Both the position numbers and the translations under genes were made by a program. Under the pieces are notes generated by a model. The model was not told where the DNA came from. It searched no databases and saw only the letters and a list, made by a program, of their open reading frames with translations. Positions 1-6,883 of a DNA stretch of 10,180 nucleotides are shown in pieces. This DNA comes from Filomicrobium sp. Lineage in GTDB: Bacteria > Pseudomonadota > Alphaproteobacteria > Rhizobiales > Hyphomicrobiaceae. Numbering within the stretch: position 1 is the stretch's first letter; each line of letters opens with the position of its first letter. The stretch covers positions 1-10,180 of the forward strand of contig JAJFHK010000192.1 in assembly GCA_021775655.1 (NCBI GenBank), given 5' to 3'.

Positions 1-2
1 TT

Positions 3-1196
3 TTAGGCACGCCGGCGACTGCCGAGAACCGAGTAGCGCTGGTCATCGGAAACTCAAATTACGCTCATGCCAGTTACCTCAAAAACCCGAAGCACGACGC
101 GGACGGCATTGCAAATGTGCTTCAGGGCCTGGGATTTGACGTTTTCCAAGGAACGGACCTGACTCTCGCGGGCTTCGATCAAATCCTTCGGAAGTTTTCG
201 CACGCTCTTGCTTCCGCCGACGTCGCCCTACTTTTCTATGCAGGGCACGGTGCCCAGGTAGACGGTACAAACTACCTCATCCCCGTCGATGCACGTTTCA
301 AATCCATATCGGATATTACCGAGCGAGCAATCAGCCTACGCAAGATTCGGGAGGTCATGGAACGCCGCCCGCGCATCAACCTGTTGTTTTTTGATGCCTG
401 CCGAAACAATCCTTTTCTTGCTGAACTCTCAAGTAGCGCCAAGAGCACATCGCGCAACTTAAGTCAGGGCTGGGCCAATATGGCGCCATCGCACGGAACG
501 TATATTTCATTTGCCTCAGCTGAGGGTGAGGTGGCTGCAGATGGCGAGGGCCGCAATAGCCCATTCACGAAAGCACTGCTCAAATATATCGGGCTGCCGG
601 GAACCGACATTATTGAAATGATGAAGTCTGTGCGCCGAGAGGTGATCGACGCCACAAAAGGTGCTCAGGTTCCCTGGGAACGATCATCAATGACGTCGCG
701 CTTTGTGTTCGTGCGGACGACCCCAAGTTCCCAGACCTCTTTCATCTCAAGCGCAAAGAAACAGTATCGCAGGGGCGACAAAATCAAGTTGCACATCACT
801 CCTCCTGAGGACTGTCGACTAACGCTCTTGAATGTCGACAAAGCTGGCAAGAGTTGCCTTCTCTTCCCTCATCCCGGTTTGCCTGACACGGTATTGAAGG
901 CTGGCCAGCGCACCGTTTTTCCACCTAAGGGGTCGCTAACTCTCGGTGAGACGGGCGAGGAAACCTTTGTCGCCATGTGCAATGCGTCTGATGACGCAAA
1001 GAGAGCGGAAGCGCGGCATACCAAGACAATCGATTGCTCCAAAGGAGCGGCCGACCGCAATTTCAATGATCAGGTATTGGAGACTGTTACTTTCGATCTT
1101 GATGATGGAGAGGATAGTCAAATAGCTACTGCGTCGTCCACTTCGCCAAAACAAACGGTGCTCCGGGGTTCGCTCACCGTAAACGTTACTCCTTGA
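3..1196 (+). CDS. Caspase-like (peptidase C14) protein with DUF4384-like C-terminus, 5' partial
   Basis: The reading frame is open from the left edge, so the N-terminus lies outside the window; 397 residues are visible. The first part reads as a caspase p20 fold: a VALVIGNSNY strand, a KNPKHDADGIA helix, then the catalytic His in FYAGHGAQ (codon 246-248) and the catalytic Cys in FFDACRNNPF (codon 399-401). Both key residues are present, so the peptidase is probably active. From about base 765 the protein changes to a DUF4384-like beta domain (YRRGDKIKL, LTLLNVDKAGKSCLLFPHP, KAGQRTVFPP), which often follows caspase domains in proteobacteria. The GTG at 117 is inside the caspase fold and is not a real start. 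The stop TGA overlaps the ribosome binding site of the next gene, so the two are probably co-transcribed. Localisation cannot be judged because the N-terminus is missing. The substrate is unknown. The caspase assignment is firm and the DUF4384 one likely. Confidence 0.92.
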   Translation, partial: LGTPATAENRVALVIGNSNYAHASYLKNPKHDADGIANVLQGLGFDVFQGTDLTLAGFDQILRKFSHALASADVALLFYAGHGAQVDGTNYLIPVDARFKSISDITERAISLRKIREVMERRPRINLLFFDACRNNPFLAELSSSAKSTSRNLSQGWANMAPSHGTYISFASAEGEVAADGEGRNSPFTKALLKYIGLPGTDIIEMMKSVRREVIDATKGAQVPWERSSMTSRFVFVRTTPSSQTSFISSAKKQYRRGDKIKLHITPPEDCRLTLLNVDKAGKSCLLFPHPGLPDTVLKAGQRTVFPPKGSLTLGETGEETFVAMCNASDDAKRAEARHTKTIDCSKGAADRNFNDQVLETVTFDLDDGEDSQIATASSTSPKQTVLRGSLTVNVTP

Positions 1197-1201
1197 GGAG
1201 G
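1195..1201 (+). promoter_or_regulatory. Ribosome binding site for the OmpA-family gene
   Basis: GAGGAGG overlaps the TGA stop of the caspase gene and stands six bases before a TTG at 1208. It supports TTG 1208, rather than the in-frame TTG at 1193 that precedes it, as the start. It also suggests translational coupling between the two genes. Confidence 0.75.
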
Positions 1202-1207
1202 TCGAAA

Positions 1208-1930
1208 TTGCAGCTCAAACTGTTTGCAGCCTGCTCGCTTATCGTCTTCTCGCTTTCGGCCCGCGCACAGGAAACAGAAATTTTTCTGGGGCCATCTGCA
1301 GAGGTGCAATTGCCTGCAAGCACTCCAGTCAATTATCTGGCCAGGTGCCTTGCAAACCCAGACGATAACGTCAGCTGCTATCTTGCGCGTACGGCCACGA
1401 CTGACGGCGGTTTGGAGTCTGTGGTCAATGGGCAGCTTGAGGCCACAAGCTATGTGGCTTGTGAAGCGCAAGGCGGGGTATGTCTGGAGCTTGCCACTCT
1501 CGACCTCGGCGAGAACAGCGGCGACGATATAGATAAACAACGGCTGCCATCCGTCGATGTCACCATCCTTTTCGAATATGACTCAGCGGCAGTGCAAGAG
1601 AATGAACAAGCTAAACTCGACCAACTCGCGCGCGCGCTCAAGGACCCGGTGAACGCTGATGCCCGATTTGCTGTAATCGGTCATACCGACGCAAAGGGTG
1701 ACGAGAATTATAACTGCCGCTTATCGAGGCGCCGGGCGCAAGCCGTTGCCGAGCAACTCGCCGCATTACAATTTCCAGCTTCACGAACAGTTGCTGTTGG
1801 CGCGGGCGAGTTTATTCTGAAGAATGCGGACAATGGCGGTGCCGATGAAAACCGTCGCGTTGGCTTTGCGCGAATAAAGGAGGGTCCGGACGAAGTCATG
1901 GACCGCATGACAGAACTTTGTAAGGATTAG
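1208..1930 (+). CDS. OmpA-family peptidoglycan-binding protein
   Basis: With a TTG start at 1208 the product has 240 residues and begins with a clear signal peptide: basic MQLK, hydrophobic LFAACSLIVFSL, and a likely cut after SARA at residue 20. Residues 21-110 are an unrecognised, Cys-containing region (C47, C57, C85, C92) that could form disulfides in the periplasm. Residues 116-225 match the OmpA C-terminal domain: VTILFEYDSA, the IGHTDAKG motif with Asp161, LSRRRAQAV, and a late ENRRV. In this family the Asp and Arg positions hold the diaminopimelate of peptidoglycan, so the protein probably tethers something to the cell wall. No lipobox is visible at the predicted cleavage site. The gene directly follows the caspase gene and precedes a secreted protease, which suggests a shared envelope role. 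The domain call is firm; the role in the cluster is inferred. Confidence 0.88.
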   Translation: MQLKLFAACSLIVFSLSARAQETEIFLGPSAEVQLPASTPVNYLARCLANPDDNVSCYLARTATTDGGLESVVNGQLEATSYVACEAQGGVCLELATLDLGENSGDDIDKQRLPSVDVTILFEYDSAAVQENEQAKLDQLARALKDPVNADARFAVIGHTDAKGDENYNCRLSRRRAQAVAEQLAALQFPASRTVAVGAGEFILKNADNGGADENRRVGFARIKEGPDEVMDRMTELCKD

Positions 1931-1956
1931 CGTCGAGCGGCACGGAGCGCGTAATT

Positions 1957-2865
1957 ATGTTCAAGAAATTCTTTTTAGGTCTGTCATTGATCGTCATTTG
2001 CGGGCCGGCCATGGCTCAATCCGCCACCTATTCCGGCGGTTCGATTTACGATCTTTCACCACCATCGCAGCAGGCGACCGGTGGCGGTTACCTTGAGGCG
2101 CTCGTGCTTTCCAAGCGCCAGCACCGAATGAAGGAAATCCGCGATTACGCGGAATCTGACATTTACCGCCAACTGGCGCGTCCCATTGGGCGGCTAGCGA
2201 TGAATATTGAAGCGCCTTCTGGCGCTCAGAAGCTTGGCTATTGCACGGTCAGTCTCATCGATGACGACCACATCATCACCAATCACCATTGCATTGTCGG
2301 CAATCCGCAAGGCCGTGTCACGGATGCGCTGTTGTGGATGGGGTTTCTAAGCACTCGGCATTCAAAGGGCGTGAAACAGTATGGTGTTGAGCTCAAACCT
2401 GCCGATGCGGATCAGGAACTTGACTACGCGATTCACAAAGTTCGTGGCAAGCCCGGCGAGGCCTGGGGGCGGATAAAGCTGGCGTCGAATGCTAAAATAT
2501 TCGACAAGCAATCCCTATTCATCATTCACCACCCGGCGGGCGACAAGCAACACATCACACTAGGCAACTGCCTGACCGGCACGCCAGCCATTGATAATGA
2601 CGACTTGCTACACGTATGCGACACAATCGGTGGCAGTTCAGGTGCACCAGTTTTCGCTCTAATGTTTCCGGAACCGAAAGTCGTCGGCCTTCACTACCGA
2701 GCGGTCGATATTGGATCACTCAATGCGGCCAAACGCATTGAGCGTATTGTTGAACGATCTCCACTGCTGAAGCGATTGACACAAGAAGTTGTGGCTGGCG
2801 GGGCAACCGCCGCGCCGACTTCCAGTCGAGGAACCCATTCGCGAAGAAGTCAATGCTTTACATGA
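1957..2865 (+). CDS. Secreted trypsin-like serine peptidase, reading frame altered at the 3' end
   Basis: ATG 1957 is preceded by GGAG nine bases upstream. The 302-residue product starts with a signal peptide (MFKKFFLGLSLIVICGPAMAQ, cut near residue 20). A trypsin-like fold follows with all three catalytic residues visible: His111 in TNHHC, Asp156 in ELDYAI and Ser228 in GGSSGAP. Cys96/Cys112 and Cys205/Cys221 are placed like the disulfides of S1 peptidases. The fold ends near IERIVERSPLLKRL (about residue 273). The last 15-20 residues (SSRGTHSRRSQCFT) look like out-of-frame translation. Over the same bases the +2 frame instead encodes an acidic coiled-coil linker that continues into a DctP-like domain. 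The natural product was therefore probably longer, and a one-base frame change near 2800-2830 separated the parts. The protease domain itself could still be made and active in the periplasm. The substrate is unknown. Confidence 0.88.
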   Translation: MFKKFFLGLSLIVICGPAMAQSATYSGGSIYDLSPPSQQATGGGYLEALVLSKRQHRMKEIRDYAESDIYRQLARPIGRLAMNIEAPSGAQKLGYCTVSLIDDDHIITNHHCIVGNPQGRVTDALLWMGFLSTRHSKGVKQYGVELKPADADQELDYAIHKVRGKPGEAWGRIKLASNAKIFDKQSLFIIHHPAGDKQHITLGNCLTGTPAIDNDDLLHVCDTIGGSSGAPVFALMFPEPKVVGLHYRAVDIGSLNAAKRIERIVERSPLLKRLTQEVVAGGATAAPTSSRGTHSRRSQCFT

Positions 2866-3319
2866 TGAAATTGCGATATTGATAACGAGCAACGACCAGG
2901 AAGGTGCTTCGGCGAAAGATGCAGGCTCCAAAGACCCGCGCATCGCGATGCTGGACAAGGAAGCCGAGGAGGAGCGCCTTCGCACCGATTCCAATACGGC
3001 ACTTGCCAAGAATGCGCCAGCAGGCAGTGGCGAGATTGATTTAGGCAGTCTGATATCAGGGCAATTAAAATTCAAAATGCAAACAGCGTTCGGCGGCTCT
3101 ACGCCTGTGTTTTCGGATTCTTCAAAACAATTCGCAGAAATGCTCGCTGCTCGCTCAAGTGGGAGGATTAGGCTCGAAATATTTTCGAGCGGAGAAATTG
3201 TAGGGGCGCTCGAACTCCTTGAAGCCGTCAAAGTTGGAGTACTGGATTTTGGATGGACTTCCTTAAATTACTATTCTGGCGAGGATCGCGCGACAGCGCC
3301 AGCATCGACTTGCCTTTGA
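2789..3319 (+). pseudogene. Coiled-coil linker plus truncated DctP-type TRAP solute-binding domain
   Basis: This frame overlaps the 3' end of the protease gene and opens only after a TGA at 2777, so TTG 2789 is a formal rather than a supported start. Residues 12-70 (VEEPIREEVNALHDEI, IAMLDKEAEEERLR) are acidic and helical, a probable coiled-coil linker. Residues 93-165 read as the N-terminal part of a TRAP-transporter DctP family binding protein: LKFKMQTAFGG, KQFAEMLAARSSGRIRLEIF, SSGEIVGALELLEAVKVGVLDFGWTS (split here to note its parts) and YYSGED. Full DctP domains are about 300 residues, so most is missing. Homology stops at about base 3286, exactly where a transposase fragment begins on the other strand; the tail RATAPASTCL is insertion-derived. 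No signal peptide precedes it, which supports its once being the C-terminal part of the upstream protease. Likely non-functional. Confidence 0.75.
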
Positions 3320-3626
3320 CCTCGTTGCAGAAGATCGCGATTGCCGCGAGGTACATGCGAAGCGGAAGCTTATGCGAAGCGAAAATCGTTCCCGATGTAA
3401 TCGAGAAATCCTTCTTGCAGGACCGGCACCGATAGCGCGGGGCCTTGCTGGCACGGCGGCAGTCGTAGGCGTCCCGTCCGCCACAATGCGGGCAGACAGG
3501 ATCACCGGACGTGTCCGGCCAGCGGCATTTGCGGAACGCGGTTTCGGCTTCCTGATCCGACATGCGGAGCACCTGGACGAGGGAGAGCGTTTTAGCGTTT
3601 CGAGAAAGGAGGAAGTGTTGGGCCAT
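3228..3626 (-). pseudogene. IS1595-family transposase, N-terminal fragment
   Basis: Reading from the internal ATG at 3626, the protein starts MAQHFLLSRNAKTLSLVQVL, the usual start of IS1595 (ISXO2-like) transposases; a GTG-type extension upstream to 3650 is less likely. A zinc ribbon is visible with Cys45, Cys48, Cys67 and Cys70 (VCPHCGG, YRCRSC). It is followed by FSITSGTIFASHKLPLRMYLAAIAIF and KGKSMLALSRD, which is the strongly conserved family core. After Asp114 (base 3285) the match ends and about 20 unrelated residues follow to a stop at 3228. The whole DDE/DDN-type catalytic domain of this roughly 300-residue family is missing. It is therefore a dead fragment, formed by insertion into the DctP-like gene followed by deletion, or by recombination between two insertion sites. 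Confidence 0.85.
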
Positions 3627-3665
3627 GATAATCACCATACTTGAGGGCATTTCCTCATATATGGG
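3285..3665 (-). mobile_element. IS1595-family insertion sequence remnant
   Basis: The block contains the N-terminal third of an IS1595-family transposase and its upstream sequence. The inner edge, near 3285, is sharp: transposase homology and the DctP homology of the neighbouring gene meet within a few bases. The outer edge is less certain. The sequence around 3644-3668 just upstream of the transposase start may hold the terminal repeat, but no matching partner was found. The element has lost its catalytic part and cannot move by itself. It could extend rightwards to about 4830 if the two following genes are its cargo. Confidence 0.65.
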
Positions 3666-3690
3666 GATTTTTCTTCAATGAGGCAGCCCA

Positions 3691-3924
3691 ATGGACGAGA
3701 AACTGGCGGAGTTCAACGACAAAGCACGCGGCATCCTGCGTGCCGAGATCAAGCGACGGAATCTCAGCTACGACGACTTGGCAGAAAAGTTGGAAGAGAT
3801 CGGTGTGGAGGATACCGCCAAGAACCTGTCGAATAAGATCGCCAGGGGATCTTTTACGGCGGGGTTCTTCCTGATGTGTCTGGAGGCTATAGGTTGTCGG
3901 ACGATCCGCCTTGAGGATGAGTAA
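3691..3924 (+). CDS. DUF6471 domain protein
   Basis: A 77-residue protein from ATG 3691, with GAGG at 3680-3683 seven bases upstream. Nearly the whole length fits the DUF6471 family: KARGILRAEIKRRNLSYDDLAEKLEEIGVEDTAKNL (given in part: RGILRAEIKRRNLSYDDL), LSNKIARGSFTAGFFLMCL and GCRTIRL. The arrangement of short helices with NLSNKI resembles a compact helix-turn-helix, so DNA binding is plausible but not established for this family. The gene lies head-to-head with the IS1595 transposase fragment and six bases before a membrane protein gene, so it probably forms an operon with that gene. It may be cargo of the insertion element. Family membership is confident; the function is not known. Confidence 0.85.
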   Translation: MDEKLAEFNDKARGILRAEIKRRNLSYDDLAEKLEEIGVEDTAKNLSNKIARGSFTAGFFLMCLEAIGCRTIRLEDE

Positions 3925-3930
3925 TTCCGA

Positions 3931-4770
3931 ATGAACCAACGCGAAGTCGCAACCGTTCTTGTATTCAGCTTTATTCTGGCGGTTCTAGGCACCATCACTC
4001 TGGCGCTGCTAGCAAGCGACTATAACAACTCTGTATATGAACAGGCCGAAAACCAAGTAAGCCGAGAGGAAAATTGCAGCACCCAAATGCGGGCGTTTGG
4101 GTATGATCCATCCACCAAGCGCAGCCAAAGAGAAGATGGTGATGCCCGCGAGAAACGCGCTGAGCATTGCAAGGAAATTCGGGCCGTCATGGCGGCAGAA
4201 AAGGCTGCTGCGCTGACTCAGAGGCAAGTGCTTTTCGGAGTGCTGAGCTTCGGATTTATTGTGATTGCTACTGGCGCTGCGGTTGCGGCTGCTTGGTTCA
4301 CGAGACGCCAGGCCGATATCGCGAACCAGTCGTTTCGTGCGACTCACCGACCCAAGATTGTTGTGCACAGGTTCCAAGCCAATACTGACCCCAATACCAA
4401 ACACATCGGGGCATCGTTCAGCTACGTTAATGCTGGCGTTACACAAGCGAAAATTGTCGAAATAGGAGGCCTGATCTTTATCGGCGAGAAACCTCCGGCT
4501 ATTCCGCAGACACAGCGGATTGATAATTGGCTTGCATCCGGTGAAGCGCGCGATCACACGCTTACTTCGGAAATATCCGATCTCGTCGCGATTCTTGACG
4601 CGAAACGAACCGAACGAGGCTTCACATCTGACGACATCATGTGCATTGGATATATTCGATACGAAGACGAACGAGGGATTAGGAGAGAGACCGGATTCTG
4701 TCGATCTTACGACGTCAGCCAGCACGCTTGGCTTCGCGTAAAAGACACTGACTACGAGTATTCCTATTAG
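3931..4770 (+). CDS. Two-transmembrane membrane protein of unknown function
   Basis: The 279-residue product starts six bases after the stop of the DUF6471 gene. The GAGG inside that gene's last codons (about 3913-3916) can serve as ribosome binding site. Residues 7-28 (VLVFSFILAVLGTITLALLA) and 100-123 (VLFGVLSFGFIVIATGAAVAAAW) are two clear membrane helices. The loop between them (30-98) is charged and has two cysteines, Cys49 and Cys80, and by charge lies in the periplasm. After the second helix comes TRRQADIANQ and a soluble C-terminal domain of about 150 residues starting THRPKIVVHRF, which looks beta-rich (ASFSYVNAGV, IVEIGGLIFIG, CIGYIRYEDERG) and probably faces the cytoplasm. The layout resembles many uncharacterised proteobacterial proteins near phage or mobile genes. 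Function not recognised; no catalytic motif seen. Confidence 0.82.
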   Translation: MNQREVATVLVFSFILAVLGTITLALLASDYNNSVYEQAENQVSREENCSTQMRAFGYDPSTKRSQREDGDAREKRAEHCKEIRAVMAAEKAAALTQRQVLFGVLSFGFIVIATGAAVAAAWFTRRQADIANQSFRATHRPKIVVHRFQANTDPNTKHIGASFSYVNAGVTQAKIVEIGGLIFIGEKPPAIPQTQRIDNWLASGEARDHTLTSEISDLVAILDAKRTERGFTSDDIMCIGYIRYEDERGIRRETGFCRSYDVSQHAWLRVKDTDYEYSY

Positions 4771-4784
4771 CTGAAATGACCGAA

Positions 4785-4799
4785 GCGCCGACACGGCGC
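4785..4799 (+). terminator. Hairpin after the membrane protein gene
   Basis: GCGCCG-ACA-CGGCGC is a perfect six-pair GC stem with a three-base loop, 15 bases after the stop at 4770. There is no T-run behind it, so it is a possible transcript-end or mRNA-stabilising hairpin rather than a classical intrinsic terminator. It also lies close to the presumed right border of the insert. Confidence 0.35.
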
Positions 4800-4831
4800 G
4801 CACCTAATCTACATCTCACCCTCCCTCTTCA

Positions 4832-6273
4832 ATGGATTGGTGGTCTTTGCGCCATAATACCGCAATCGAGTTGGTATTGGGCTACGTTCGCGAGGGGGTC
4901 AGTACCGATGCCAAGACCTTCAATGTATCGCCAGTACCAGTCGAAAAGGATCGCGAACTTGACTATTCCATCCTCGAAGTGTTTGGCCGGCCAGACAATG
5001 AATTTCGAAACTCAAACTTTCGAAGCAGCAACCGGTAGACCTAACCCCGTATTGGATCATCGGTCATCCAATGGGGGAAGCTCAACGCATTAGCCGGGAG
5101 GGTTGCCTCAGCGACAAACCCGCTGTCGACAATGGGCGCCTGCGGCATCGTTGCGATACGCTGCCCGGCAATTCAGGTTCACCCGTGATCGATCCCGAAC
5201 AACGATCGGCTATTGCCCTGCATCATGCAGGTTCAAGCCGCAATAGCATCAACTACGCGATCCCTATTTCGCGTATTGCAGCACGCTCGAAATTGGTCGG
5301 AGAGCTCGCCAAGAATTCCTTCCCCGTGGCGAGACCTAAGAGTCAAGATGCCGGCCAACTGAAGCAGCTGCGGGAGCGCCTTACCACTCTTGAAGAGCAA
5401 CTGCGCAAAGAGCGTAGCAAGCCGAAGCCCATTGATGATGGCAACTCAGACGCCATGAAGGCCATGCGCGAGCGATTGGCGCTGTTGGAAGACGAGGTCA
5501 AAACGGCGCGCAAGGAATCTCAAGAGACGAATGAAACCGAGGAAATGCAAGCCTTGCGGAAGCAGCTCGCAGACCTTGAGACGGAACTCAACGAATCAAG
5601 AAAACTCGAGATCGCCAAGCCTGAACCTTCAACCAGCACGAAACCCTACTCTCTCGATCTGCTAGCCGCAAAAGTTAGGGATTCAGTTGAAAAGGCCCGG
5701 CGGAACTCCAAGATTGCGAAAGGAAAGTCGCAGTCCGCTCGGTCGAAAGCCGCGGAGGCAAGACGCGTTTCAAAATCAGCACGGCGCGGTCGCGGAATGT
5801 GGGCAGGCAAGGTTCGCGGTGGGGTCGGAATCTATCGCGGCCAGCTTCGAAAGAACAATTATCACTGGCTCGGATTCTTTAAGCACCTAACAACCAAAGA
5901 GTCCGGCAATGCGTACTTTGGCCAGTTCGCAGGTGGAAGGTATCACGGCCTGGGTGTATTCAAGTTTGGCAACAATCCGTCAAACACGGGCGAAGTTGCG
6001 TCCTATCACGGTCAAGTCAGTGATGGCTGTTGGAGCGGCTACGGCGTCGTCAAATGGAAGAACGGTGCGACCTATTCGGGCTCAGTTTCTAACGGACGCA
6101 TGTCAGGCTCGGGCTTGTCGAGTTGGAAGGACGGCATGAAATATGAAGGGCAGTATTCGGGCGGCCAGCGCAGTGGATACGGGGTGATGTGGAATTCTGA
6201 TGGGAGTATTTCTCAATCGGGTTATTGGCGCAATAACGACTTGGAGAGGGTCGTTACGAAGTCTGAGAATTGA
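4832..6273 (+). pseudogene. Broken trypsin-like peptidase with coiled coil and C-terminal MORN repeats
   Basis: The first segment (frame of 4832-5038) carries the Asp region of a trypsin-like peptidase: VLGYVREG, NVSPVPVEKDRELDYSILEVFG. It aligns by eye with WMGFLSTRH...DQELDYAIHKVRG of the peptidase at 1957. It hits a stop at 5036. The fold resumes one frame over at about 5026 with DLTPYWIIGHPMGEAQ and the Ser motif LPGNSGSPV (Ser codon 5173-5175). The His segment is absent upstream. The open frame from 5071 then encodes: residues 95-180 coiled coil (LKQLRERLTTLEEQLRKE, MRERLALLEDEVK, MQALRKQLADLETELNE); 205-240 a cationic heptad segment; and 255-386 about five MORN-type repeats (YFGQFAGGRYHGLGVFKFG, YHGQVSDGCWSGYGVVKWK, YSGSVSNGRMSGSG, YEGQYSGGQRSGYGVMW). 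N-terminal loss and frameshift make the protease dead, although the 5071 frame could still yield a coiled-coil-MORN protein if it is expressed from an internal start. No strong ribosome binding site was seen there. Confidence 0.8.
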
Positions 6274-6883
6274 CACGTTGCAACCGTGGGGTCGCTCATA
6301 AAAGTATACACTATCGTTACGCCTCCGAACTTTCTCGATCTGCGCAACAAATGGGTTGAACTCCTAGTGATGTCACGCAATGTGCAACATCCAAATCCAT
6401 TCGTGACATGGAAGGGAGCATAGGCACGAGCTAAGTGTATGATTCTTGTGCTGGATGTGACCCTGCCCCCACTGACTGGTCCGGTTTGAAGGTTAGTTCA
6501 TCGAAAACCTCGGCGGCAGAGTTGAGTCGGCTCATCGAAGCGGCGGATACAGTTGCTGAGCAGAACGGAAGATAACCAGAACTGGTCAGGCGTAAGGGCA
6601 AAGTGGGAACAAACTCCCGCACGGGTCGCACCGATTACCCTATAATCTCAGCTAAGTCATTGAAGTGATTTGGCTGGGGTTCCTGGACACGTATCGAACT
6701 ATGTGCAGCGCCCCAGCACAGAATTTTCTTAAGTTGCTCGAACAGGTCGGCCAACTCAATGAGTCTGTCTAAAACATGCTTATCAGCCGCTGCCCCGCCG
6801 ATGAGCCCCAGTTGAATTCAAGCGAATTTTACTCAGCCCAAAACACTAGCTGGCTGCGAAGCAGGTGGGGGATTCCCGCCCGT
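6274..6883. other. Region without a convincing gene
   Basis: About 600 bases follow the MORN gene in which no frame shows recognisable protein features. A minus-strand frame at 6431-6631 has no supported start or motif. The stretch holds a CCCC-rich sequence at 6458-6471 (TGACCCTGCCCCCA) resembling ends of IS3-family elements, and a nested hairpin at 6673-6717. It is probably a scar of insertion and deletion events. Confidence 0.5.
6673..6717. repeat. Nested inverted repeat (hairpin)
   Basis: GCTGGGG at 6673-6679 pairs perfectly with CCCCAGC at 6711-6717. Inside it CACGTA and TATGTG pair over six positions (one G-T) around the loop TCGAAC. A T-rich stretch (AATTTTCTT) follows a few bases later, so it could act as a transcript end on the plus strand. 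It could also be part of a mobile element end. Its role is unknown. Confidence 0.4.

Noticed and set aside
117..119. GTG as start of the caspase gene
   Set aside because: The frame is open to the left edge and residues before it (VALVIGNSNY, KNPKHDADG) belong to the caspase fold.
1118..1540. A 140-codon minus-strand frame
   Set aside because: It lies antisense to the end of the caspase gene and the OmpA gene, both strongly supported, and shows no motif.
2716..3231. A 171-codon minus-strand frame rich in serine
   Set aside because: It is antisense to the coiled coil-DctP region, which has family-level motifs; Ser/Leu richness is typical of antisense shadow.
4009..4803. A 264-codon minus-strand frame
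   Set aside because: It is antisense to the two-transmembrane protein, which has a good operon position and clear membrane helices.
4776..5093. Plus-strand frame overlapping the second protease
   Set aside because: The alternative frame contains the LDY Asp motif that aligns with the first peptidase; this one shows nothing recognisable.
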